In this document: one piece after another, positions 6,956 through 12,221 of the stretch
Layout of the letters: each line of letters begins with the position of its first letter
How positions within the stretch are numbered: position 1 is the stretch's first letter
Source: Deltaproteobacteria bacterium
Lineage (GTDB): Bacteria; Desulfobacterota; Syntrophia; Syntrophales; UBA2192
DNA length: 12,221 nucleotides
NCBI GenBank assembly: GCA_026388445.1
Contig: JAPLJU010000245.1
Coordinates: forward strand, 1 to 12,221
Direction: 5' to 3'
Made by a program: the position numbers and the translations under genes
Notes under the pieces: generated by a model
Databases searched by the model: none
The model's input: the letters and a program-made list of their open reading frames with translations, nothing else
Told to the model about the DNA's origin: nothing

Positions 6956-7870
6956 TCAGTGTAAATATTTTCTTGGATTGACGGGCACACCGTTGAGAAA
7001 AACCGTGTAGTGGACATGAGAGCCTGTACTTCGACCGGAATTCCCGACAAAACCGATGATGTCCCCCTTTCGGATGACCTGGCCCTTGCGCACAACACTC
7101 TTGAGCATATGGCCGTAGGAGGTGGCCACGCCGTTGGAGTGACTGATCTGAACGGAGTTCCCCATGCCATGTTCACGCTCCACGGAAACAACGATTCCAT
7201 CGGCCGGCGCCACGATCTCCTTTCCGAGTTTCGTTGCGATATCCATCCCCTTGTGGAACTCCCTCCGGCCTGAAAAGGGGGATTTTCTGAAGCCGAATTC
7301 CGAAGTGACCCATCCCCTGATGGGCCAGATCGAGGGTGTGTACACCAGGATGGATTTCTGCTTCTTCAGAAACTCGAGCAGATCCCGGAAACTTTCCTCC
7401 TGGTGGTTGGCATCCTCCAGCAGACGTTCCATATGCTGGTTCATCTGATCGACGCCGGCCTTTCCCATTTCATCATCCGGCATCGGACCACCGACACCCA
7501 GAGCCCGGGCGAGGTTCTTTCTCGTCGAGGGCTTCAGGGCAATCCTGGTCTTCCTGTTCATCTCCTGGGCCAGAACCCGAATCTTGTCATCGAACTGCTG
7601 AAGGTCCGCCATTTTTTGCTCAAACTGGCCGACCTTCTCGCTCATCTTGTCGATCTCGGCCTTCTGGGTTTCCGCGAGTTCCCTGAGACTGATGACCTCG
7701 GCCTTGTCCCGCTTGATGGAGGTGTAATCGAAGGTAAAATAGGCAAAGACGACGAAGATAATGGCGGAAAAAACAAGGAGGGTCTTGAGAAGACGCCGGG
7801 AGGCCGTTATTTTCCTAGGCGGGCCCTTTTTCTGCGGAATAATCAAGAAGGTATAGAAATTATTCTGCAT
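6956..7870 (-). CDS. Membrane-anchored M23/LytM-family peptidase with coiled coil
   Basis: This 304-residue protein is a probable periplasmic, inner-membrane-anchored peptidoglycan endopeptidase of family M23 or a close regulator. It has a short basic cytoplasmic start, one hydrophobic segment at about residues 30-47 (LLVFSAIIFVVFAYF), and a heptad-rich coiled coil at about 52-110. A linker and second helical stretch run to about 172, and the LytM domain covers about 180-304. The zinc and catalytic residues are intact: HxxxD as H206/D210 (FHKGMD), H254 (SYGHM) and HxH as H285/H287 (GSHVHY), so it should be active rather than a degenerate EnvC-like activator. The ATG at 7870 begins a family-like MQNNFYTFLIIPQKKG; its ribosome binding site is weak (GAG only). 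The frame stays open upstream to a TTG at 7912, which I think unlikely. A long structured leader precedes it and a terminator follows. Peptidase-secA-argJ is, to my recollection, a common order in Deltaproteobacteria. Confidence 0.9.
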   Translation of the reverse strand: MQNNFYTFLIIPQKKGPPRKITASRRLLKTLLVFSAIIFVVFAYFTFDYTSIKRDKAEVISLRELAETQKAEIDKMSEKVGQFEQKMADLQQFDDKIRVLAQEMNRKTRIALKPSTRKNLARALGVGGPMPDDEMGKAGVDQMNQHMERLLEDANHQEESFRDLLEFLKKQKSILVYTPSIWPIRGWVTSEFGFRKSPFSGRREFHKGMDIATKLGKEIVAPADGIVVSVEREHGMGNSVQISHSNGVATSYGHMLKSVVRKGQVIRKGDIIGFVGNSGRSTGSHVHYTVFLNGVPVNPRKYLH

Positions 7871-7981
7871 TTTAGCTCGTCTCAAAGATGACTCTTGGTG
7901 AGTTAATCGCAAGCCTAAATTCTATACCGCCCCACTCCGACGGTTTGAAAGATACGCCAGCTGCGTGCAGATGAATTTAGA

Positions 7982-8077
7982 CCGACTTCGTATCTCCTTT
8001 CATATCCCGCACTTAAAGCGGCATATGAATGACCTTGCCCGACAGATCTCTTTAATCCCGCACGGGTAAAGCCGCTT
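7982..8077 (-). repeat. Two imperfect ~40-bp direct repeats
   Basis: Copy 1 is 8077-8039 and copy 2 is 8024-7982 on the minus strand. Both read GCsGCTTTA, a short variable stretch, then GTGCGGGAT, AAAG(g)AGAT and end in TCGG. They differ by small indels and a few substitutions and start 53 bases apart. They could be a duplicated RNA module or paired protein-binding sites. Confidence 0.6.
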
Positions 8078-8131
8078 GTGTGTCCATCGGTTGCAATCTT
8101 ACGCGCTTGAATCAGCCGTCAATTGGCGTTT

Positions 8132-8159
8132 TAACTATCATACAATCGGAAAAAGTCAA
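8132..8159 (-). promoter_or_regulatory. Weak candidate promoter for the leader and M23 gene
   Basis: TTGACT (8159-8154) resembles a -35 element (five of six), but the base run at optimal spacing (TAGTTA, 8137-8132) is a poor -10. TATGAT (8142-8137) is a good -10 but too close to that -35. One of these may serve the M23 gene; the evidence is thin. Confidence 0.3.
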
Positions 8160-8247
8160 GAAATATTAAGCGGCAATTATGACGCCACGACTGTCGGAAA
8201 ATCCGTCCTGCAATCGTTTCCGGCGATTAGAATATAAAGACCTGTTA

Positions 8248-10227
8248 CTACTTTTTCGTCGCGTCATGGCTTCCCACGGCTCCCTCAGGGGCCTTTTTGA
8301 CGACCAGGAGGGGATCGCCGACATCCACTTGGTCGCCCGGGGAAACGAGTACTTCGGAGACTTTCCCGTTGATGACTGAAACAACATTGTTGAGCATCTT
8401 CATGGCCTCCAGGATAATCAGGACCTGCCCTGCCAACACATCATCCCCTTCGGAAACGGGGACTTCACTCACCGTCCCTTTGATCGGTGAGCGAATGTCA
8501 CCGGCCTGGGCGAGCGCCTCAATCTCCTTCGTAGAAAGGGTGGCCTTTCTGGCGACCTTTTCGCCCTCCTGCTCCATCTCTGTGAGGATGGGCTCCGGGT
8601 GGTGATCGACGACAAGATAGGTGACCACGTCGCCGCTGCTCGTCTTGCGCTGGGGGCCGATGATCAGAGAGTGGAGCTTTCCGTAGGCATCGGGGAATTC
8701 AAAAGTCTCTGCAAGGTTGAAACCGCCCTTTTTGAACCAGATCTTCGGCGGCAGGATCCATGACTTTCCGTACTTCTCTTCGAATTTGAAGAAGTTGACA
8801 GCGTCATTGGGGTGCTGAAGGTAGAGGACCAGCTCGTTTTCCGTTGCCTTTCGCTCCAGCCGTTTTTCGAGCACCCTTCTCTCGATTTCCAGGTCCACGT
8901 CTTCAACCTTCTGATAGCCCCCATCCCGCTCGAGTATCTTCCTCCATTCAGGCCCAAAAACGGCTTCGTAAATCTCATCGGCGGGGCGATAAAAAGGAAA
9001 CTCCCCGTAACGACCGAGCATGAGGCTCCGGAGGTCATCGTTGGCAGACTTGTACCGTGGCGGTTTCAGGACGTTGTTGACAGCCGTCGTCCAGAGGATC
9101 TGGGAGCCCGGTGTGACACTCCACCAGTTTCCCAGTTCGACCTGAACGCGGGGCAGTTCATTCTGCAGCATGTGCGGCATGAGATGGAGAAACCCCCCCT
9201 TTACGGCTTGTTCAAAGCTCGAGCCGGTGGCCCCCCCGGGCAGTTTGTGGATCTGAACGGTGGGGTCAAAACCGAGGAACTGCGATTCAAAGTCCTTGTA
9301 ATACTCCCTCTCCGGTCTCAGCTTGTTCGACGTGTCGATGATGGCCTGCTTGTGGATCCCCAGGGCACGGTGTCCGTAATCTTCGAGGGTTTCAATGACG
9401 GTCAAGAGCGGGGGCGGACCGTAAAAACCCGTGAAGGCATGGTCTCCACCGTTGACGATCTTCGCCCCGTTTCTGACGGCCTCGACGGTCCTTCCGATGT
9501 CGTTTCCATCGGTGTTGTGCCCATGATAGTGGATGATGAGGTCGGGGAATTTCTGCAGAATCGACTTCACGAGGTCACCGATTCTTTTAGCCGTTCCTAA
9601 ACCCGCGTGATTCTTGATGCAGAGGATGATATCGGAACCGGTGACATCCAGGATTTCTCCGACCTTTTTCACGTAGTAGGCGTCTGTGTGCTCCGGGCCC
9701 GTGGAGAAGCAGATGGACGGCTCCAGTATGCGGTCAGCGGCCTTGACCTCTTCGAAAACGGGGACCATATTCGGAACGTAGTTCAGGAAGTCAAAGACCC
9801 TCCAGACCTGGACGTAGGGGGCAAAAGCACGCACGGTCAGACGGATGACGTTCTCCGGGTAAGGCCGGTATCCAAAGAGGTTGGTCCCCCGGCAGAGGGT
9901 CTGGAACATCGTCTCGGGCATCAGGGCGCTCAGGACCTGAAGTTTTTCAATGGGGTTAATCTGTCTGCGGAGCATGTCCACATGAACCGACGCACCGCCG
10001 CTGATCTCGATGGAGAAATACCCGCAGGCGTTTCGCTCCTCGGCCACGAGGATCTGCGTGTGCGGCATGATCCGGTTCTTGAAATCGGATTGCGAAAGGT
10101 CCCTCTCCGTATTGGTCAGATAGTAGCCCTTCGATTTTTTGATCTTGTCCAGGATATGACGGACCCCCTTCTCTTTCATTTCCCGGGGGGTGATTCTCTC
10201 TTCAAAGGCCTCTTTACCTTTTCTCAT
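8248..10227 (-). CDS. pycB: Pyruvate carboxylase-type carboxyltransferase and biotin carrier subunit (divergent)
   Basis: The 659 residues correspond to the C-terminal half of pyruvate carboxylase: a carboxyltransferase TIM barrel (~35-330), the PYC/OADA conserved domain (~340-550) and a biotinyl domain (~578-644) with EAMKM and the acceptor Lys610. The expected role is transfer of CO2 from carboxybiotin to pyruvate, giving oxaloacetate. Core positions survive: RDxxQ as R42-D43-Q46, R113 in LCRGTNLFGY, the metal-site Lys205, and His235/His237 in HYHGHNT. The central LPPKIWFKKGG segment matches pyruvate carboxylase rather than oxaloacetate decarboxylase. Many neighbouring catalytic blocks are altered, however: IKNHAG for KDMAG, EISGGAS for EMWGGAT, HKLPGG without the usual SGT(x)DVY in front. 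The substrate is therefore not certain. The ATG at 10227 has GGAAG just upstream. It follows the biotin carboxylase gene by 69 bases in one operon. No sodium-pump subunits are nearby. Confidence 0.85.
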   Translation of the reverse strand: MRKGKEAFEERITPREMKEKGVRHILDKIKKSKGYYLTNTERDLSQSDFKNRIMPHTQILVAEERNACGYFSIEISGGASVHVDMLRRQINPIEKLQVLSALMPETMFQTLCRGTNLFGYRPYPENVIRLTVRAFAPYVQVWRVFDFLNYVPNMVPVFEEVKAADRILEPSICFSTGPEHTDAYYVKKVGEILDVTGSDIILCIKNHAGLGTAKRIGDLVKSILQKFPDLIIHYHGHNTDGNDIGRTVEAVRNGAKIVNGGDHAFTGFYGPPPLLTVIETLEDYGHRALGIHKQAIIDTSNKLRPEREYYKDFESQFLGFDPTVQIHKLPGGATGSSFEQAVKGGFLHLMPHMLQNELPRVQVELGNWWSVTPGSQILWTTAVNNVLKPPRYKSANDDLRSLMLGRYGEFPFYRPADEIYEAVFGPEWRKILERDGGYQKVEDVDLEIERRVLEKRLERKATENELVLYLQHPNDAVNFFKFEEKYGKSWILPPKIWFKKGGFNLAETFEFPDAYGKLHSLIIGPQRKTSSGDVVTYLVVDHHPEPILTEMEQEGEKVARKATLSTKEIEALAQAGDIRSPIKGTVSEVPVSEGDDVLAGQVLIILEAMKMLNNVVSVINGKVSEVLVSPGDQVDVGDPLLVVKKAPEGAVGSHDATKK

Positions 10228-10296
10228 GCTGTCTTCCTTGTCGATGATTCCCCTTCCATCCGAAAGAGATGAATGCTGAATTCCTTCCCATCCCGC

Positions 10297-11754
10297 CTAG
10301 TAGGCAAAGGGATTGATCTTCTTCACGTGGATTTCGGCAACGAGTTTTGCCAGTTTCGCGATCTCGCGCTCCACCTCCGGGTAGTCGAAGATCCCGGGGT
10401 GAGTCTCGATATAGCCCGTATCAAATTTCCCCTTTTTGAAATCGGGCTCGTCACAGATACTCAGATAAAAGGGGATCGTCGTCTTGGGCCCAACGATCAA
10501 AAACCCCAGGAGCGCCCTCTTGAGCCGGTCAATCGTCTGTTCCCAGTCATAACCCCGGACCGTCATCTTGACCATCAGGGAGTCATATTCCGTGGGGATT
10601 TTGTATCCCTGGTAGACAATGCCATCCAGCCGGATACCGGGTCCGCCCGGTGACTGGTACACCTCGACGGTTTTTCCGCCTTCCGGCATGAAATGGTTTT
10701 TCGGGTCTTCCGCGTTGATGCGCACCTGAATGGCCTTGCCGTGGAGTTGGACACGCTCCGCGGGGATATCGATTTCGTGACCTTCGGCGATCCGGATCTG
10801 CTCACGGACAATGTCCACGCCCGTCAATTCCTCCGTCACGGTGTGTTCAACCTGAAGGCGGGTATTGACCTCCATGAACCAGTATTCGTTCGTCTCGGAG
10901 TCCACAAGGAATTCCACCGTCCCGGCATTGACGTACCCGGCCTGTCTCGCCGCGGCAATCGCGGCCTCGCACATGGCCTGACGCACGGTGGGCGGTAGAT
11001 CAGCGGGGGCAATCTCGAGAAGCTTCTGGTGTCTGCGCTGAATGGAGCAGTCCCTCGAGCCGAGGTGGATGATGTTACCATGCTGGTCGGCCAGGATCTG
11101 GATTTCCACGTGCCTGGGTGCGGTGATGCATTTCTCGACGTAAATACTTTCATCGCCGAAGGCCGAGCGGGCTTCCGTCCTTGCCAGCGGAAGCTGCACC
11201 ATGAGATCGGACTTACCCTCGACCTTGCGGATGCCCCGGCCGCCGCCCCCCAGCGAGGCCTTCAGCATGATGGGGTAACCGTTTTTCTGGCCGAACTCCA
11301 TGGCTTCCTTGATCCCTTTTTCCCCGTGGGACAGGTTTCCCGTTCCCGGGATAAAAGGAATGCCTGCCTTCTTCATCATCTCGCGTGCGACGACTTTGTC
11401 GCCCAGGGCACGGATGACCCCCTGGGGCGGCCCGACAAAGATAATGCCGGCCCTCTCGCAGGCCGCAGGGAATTCCGGGTTTTCAGCCAGGAACCCGTAT
11501 CCGGGGTGAATGGCGTCCGCCCCGCTCTTGCGGGCCGCCCAGATCTGCCGTTCAATATCCAGATAGTCCTTGCGCGGCCCGTCACCGATCAGGATGGCTT
11601 CATCGGCCAGGCGGATGAAATAGGCTTCGCTGTCCGGTTTTTCGTAAACGGAGACCGCTCCGATCCCCAGCTCTTTGGCCGTCCTCATGATCCGCACGGC
11701 TATCTCGCCACGGTTTGCTATGAGTATTTTCTTAATCTGTCTCATTTTTTTCAT
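10297..11754 (-). CDS. pycA: Biotin carboxylase subunit (pyruvate carboxylase A / AccC-like)
   Basis: This ATP-grasp enzyme carboxylates the biotin on a carrier protein using bicarbonate and ATP. In 485 residues it shows the N-terminal KKILIANRGEIAVRI (8-22), AIHPGYGFLAENPEF (81-95), the glycine-rich ATP loop KASLGGGGRGIRKV (165-178), HVEIQILAD, GSRDCSIQRRHQKLLEIAPA (232-251), the catalytic EVNTRLQVEHTVTE (295-308) and RINAEDP (345-351). All key residues are present and no biotin domain is attached. The neighbouring gene supplies the biotin carrier and carboxyltransferase, so this is probably the A subunit of a two-subunit pyruvate carboxylase; an AccC role in fatty acid synthesis cannot be excluded from the sequence. 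I chose the ATG at 11754; ATG 11745 is also possible. A GTG at 11808 would leave hardly any 5' leader after the promoter at 11832-11860. No convincing Shine-Dalgarno precedes either ATG. Confidence 0.92.
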   Translation of the reverse strand: MKKMRQIKKILIANRGEIAVRIMRTAKELGIGAVSVYEKPDSEAYFIRLADEAILIGDGPRKDYLDIERQIWAARKSGADAIHPGYGFLAENPEFPAACERAGIIFVGPPQGVIRALGDKVVAREMMKKAGIPFIPGTGNLSHGEKGIKEAMEFGQKNGYPIMLKASLGGGGRGIRKVEGKSDLMVQLPLARTEARSAFGDESIYVEKCITAPRHVEIQILADQHGNIIHLGSRDCSIQRRHQKLLEIAPADLPPTVRQAMCEAAIAAARQAGYVNAGTVEFLVDSETNEYWFMEVNTRLQVEHTVTEELTGVDIVREQIRIAEGHEIDIPAERVQLHGKAIQVRINAEDPKNHFMPEGGKTVEVYQSPGGPGIRLDGIVYQGYKIPTEYDSLMVKMTVRGYDWEQTIDRLKRALLGFLIVGPKTTIPFYLSICDEPDFKKGKFDTGYIETHPGIFDYPEVEREIAKLAKLVAEIHVKKINPFAY

Positions 11755-11831
11755 AGGATAGTCTCGAGATCCCCTTCCGCTGGCCTTGAGGCACAATTTC
11801 CCGTTCACATTCAGACAAATGCGTGGGAGGC

Positions 11832-11860
11832 TATATACTGGGATCCTCGGTTGCTGTCAA
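11832..11860 (-). promoter_or_regulatory. Sigma70-like promoter of the pycA-pycB operon
   Basis: Minus-strand TTGACA (11860-11855, perfect) is spaced 17 bases from TATATA (11837-11832, four matches). Transcription would start near 11825, giving a leader of about 70 bases to the ATG at 11754. The location and orientation fit the carboxylase operon. Confidence 0.65.
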
Positions 11861-11969
11861 GGGGATAGTCTCCCCGCGACCGTTGTGAAAGACGGGTGCC
11901 CCTAGGAGGCCGACCAAGGATCAGAAGCTCTCCGCCTTCCCGGAGAGGCGATTGATTCCAAAAATGATC

Positions 11970-11998
11970 TTGACACCAAAAGATTAGTTGGCTAGACA
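11970..11998 (+). promoter_or_regulatory. Candidate promoter of the plus-strand gene at 12041
   Basis: TTGACA (11970-11975, perfect) is followed after 17 bases by TAGACA (11993-11998), a poor -10; GACAAT at 11995-12000 is an alternative at 19-base spacing. The strong -35 and its position ~65 bases before the start codon support a promoter. Confidence 0.45.
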
Positions 11999-12028
11999 AT
12001 TTATTTACGATTTTTCGGAAGTTTTTTG

Positions 12029-12035
12029 AAAGGAG
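12029..12035 (+). promoter_or_regulatory. Ribosome binding site of the gene at 12041
   Basis: AAAGGAG with a 5-base spacer before ATG at 12041. It strongly supports translation from this ATG and so a genuine gene start, whatever the identity of the sequence further right. Confidence 0.8.
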
Positions 12036-12040
12036 CCTCT

Positions 12041-12221
12041 ATGGCAAAGTACGATTCTAATTCACTGCGAAATGTCGCCATCGTGGGGCATGCCGGGGGC
12101 GGCGGGAGCGAGCTTGCCCAGGTGCTTTCAAGACTGCTCCCGCCGAACAGCGTGACGATCGAAATGGGCGGGATGGACATCACGCGCGCACCCGAAGCTG
12201 TCACTGGCCGCGCAATCTCGT
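12041..12221 (+). CDS. Partial gene: EF-G-like N-terminus running into ABC-transporter-like sequence
   Basis: The frame is open from ATG 12041 to the window end (60 codons), so the 3' part is missing. Residues 1-20 (MAKYDSNSLRNVAIVGHAGG) look like the start of an elongation factor G-type GTPase of the deltaproteobacterial kind. From about residue 21 the chain (GGSELAQVLSRLLPPNS, then GGMDITRAPEAVTGRAIS) no longer matches EF-G, which should continue GKTSLAEAxLF. It resembles instead an ABC-exporter nucleotide-binding domain, where a P-loop is followed by LARLLxPxSG, GGxD and LPEAVTGRRI. The P-loop itself, GHAGGGGS, has Gly where the invariant Lys belongs. I think two unrelated P-loop genes are joined here, most likely by an assembly or library chimera. 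A divergent single gene is the alternative. Good promoter and ribosome binding signals belong to the left, EF-G-like part. Confidence 0.55.
   Translation, partial: MAKYDSNSLRNVAIVGHAGGGGSELAQVLSRLLPPNSVTIEMGGMDITRAPEAVTGRAIS

Larger units (their letters stand above)
7871..8160 (-). ncRNA. Possible structured leader or small RNA upstream of the M23 gene
   Basis: There is no plausible gene here. On the minus strand several complementary blocks are arranged in order. ACCGA (8091-8087) with TCGGT (7985-7981) encloses AAGCGGC (8077-8071) with GCCGCTT (8022-8016). Starting at the next base, CTAAATTC (7980-7973) pairs with GAATTTAG (7922-7915) and contains two small hairpins (CTG/CAG at about 7970-7961 and ACCG/CGGT at about 7945-7927). 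Such nesting suggests a folded RNA, about 250 nt if transcription starts near 8130. I compared it from memory with common riboswitch cores (c-di-GMP, c-di-AMP, cobalamin, TPP, SAM, glycine), 6S, SRP and RNase P RNA and saw no match. It may be a regulatory leader, an independent small RNA, or just chance pairing. Confidence 0.35.
11755..12040. other. Divergent intergenic region
   Basis: These ~290 bases separate the minus-strand carboxylase operon from the plus-strand gene at 12041. They contain one candidate promoter in each direction and, between them, an inverted repeat with a 7-bp perfect stem (CTCTCCG at 11928-11934, CGGAGAG at 11941-11947, 6-base loop). The inverted repeat has no U tract on either side, so it is not an obvious terminator and could be an operator. 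No gene or RNA is recognised here. Confidence 0.5.

Noticed and set aside
7871..8160. Known riboswitch, 6S RNA, tmRNA, tRNA or RNase P RNA in the gap before the M23 gene
   Set aside because: I looked for the conserved cores of these RNAs by eye and found none; the stretch is therefore listed only as an unassigned structured candidate.
8165..8247. Terminator after the carboxyltransferase gene
   Set aside because: There are short inverted repeats (for example AATCG/CGATT around 8213-8229), but no adjacent U tract on the minus strand, so I do not call one.
8166..8387. Small minus-strand and plus-strand open frames covering the end of the carboxyltransferase gene
   Set aside because: They overlap the biotinyl domain coding region and give Arg/Ser-rich translations typical of wrong frames.
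12001..12204. Minus-strand open frame of 67 codons at the right edge
   Set aside because: It lies antisense to the plus-strand gene, which has a good ribosome binding site and a P-loop; the antisense product is not recognisable.

Overview
The window is a compact bacterial housekeeping region. Nearly every gene is on the minus strand, so it reads from high to low coordinates. The protein set suggests a Gram-negative anaerobe of the former Deltaproteobacteria (Desulfobacterota, Syntrophia-like): a roughly 200-residue EF-Ts, an LytM peptidase-secA-argJ order, and a two-subunit pyruvate-carboxylase-type enzyme. This placement is inferred from remembered family features, not from a search.

Layout in transcription order (minus strand): a divergent promoter region (about 11755-12040) drives a biotin carboxylase (10297-11754) and a carboxyltransferase-biotin carrier subunit (8248-10227). 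Together these look like a split pyruvate carboxylase that would supply oxaloacetate. A gene-free stretch of about 370 bases (7871-8247) follows; it holds two imperfect direct repeats and several nested or adjacent inverted repeats, and looks like a structured leader or small RNA of unknown kind. Next come a membrane-anchored M23/LytM peptidase (6956-7870), the Sec translocase motor secA (4336-6858), and argJ of the cyclic arginine pathway (3100-4299). The classic translation and nucleotide cluster rpsB-tsf-pyrH-frr (2945 down to 153) ends the series and is closed by a strong intrinsic terminator at 95-128.

Two gene boundaries share an unusual arrangement. Before both secA and rpsB, a sigma70-like promoter lies upstream of a terminator-shaped hairpin with an uninterrupted U tract, and the Shine-Dalgarno and start codon come just after. 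Either the upstream gene's terminator sits inside the next gene's 5' leader, or these are attenuators.

The right edge is odd. A plus-strand gene starts at 12041 with a good promoter, a good ribosome binding site and an EF-G-like N-terminus. Just after the P-loop, however, the protein stops resembling EF-G and reads like the nucleotide-binding domain of an ABC exporter. I suspect a chimeric join (assembly or library artefact) within the last ~130 bases, though a real fusion or divergent gene is not excluded. I found no CRISPR array, tRNA, rRNA, insertion sequence or prophage gene, and no clear new defence or mobile system; the best candidates for something undescribed are the 7871-8160 leader and the divergent carboxyltransferase.
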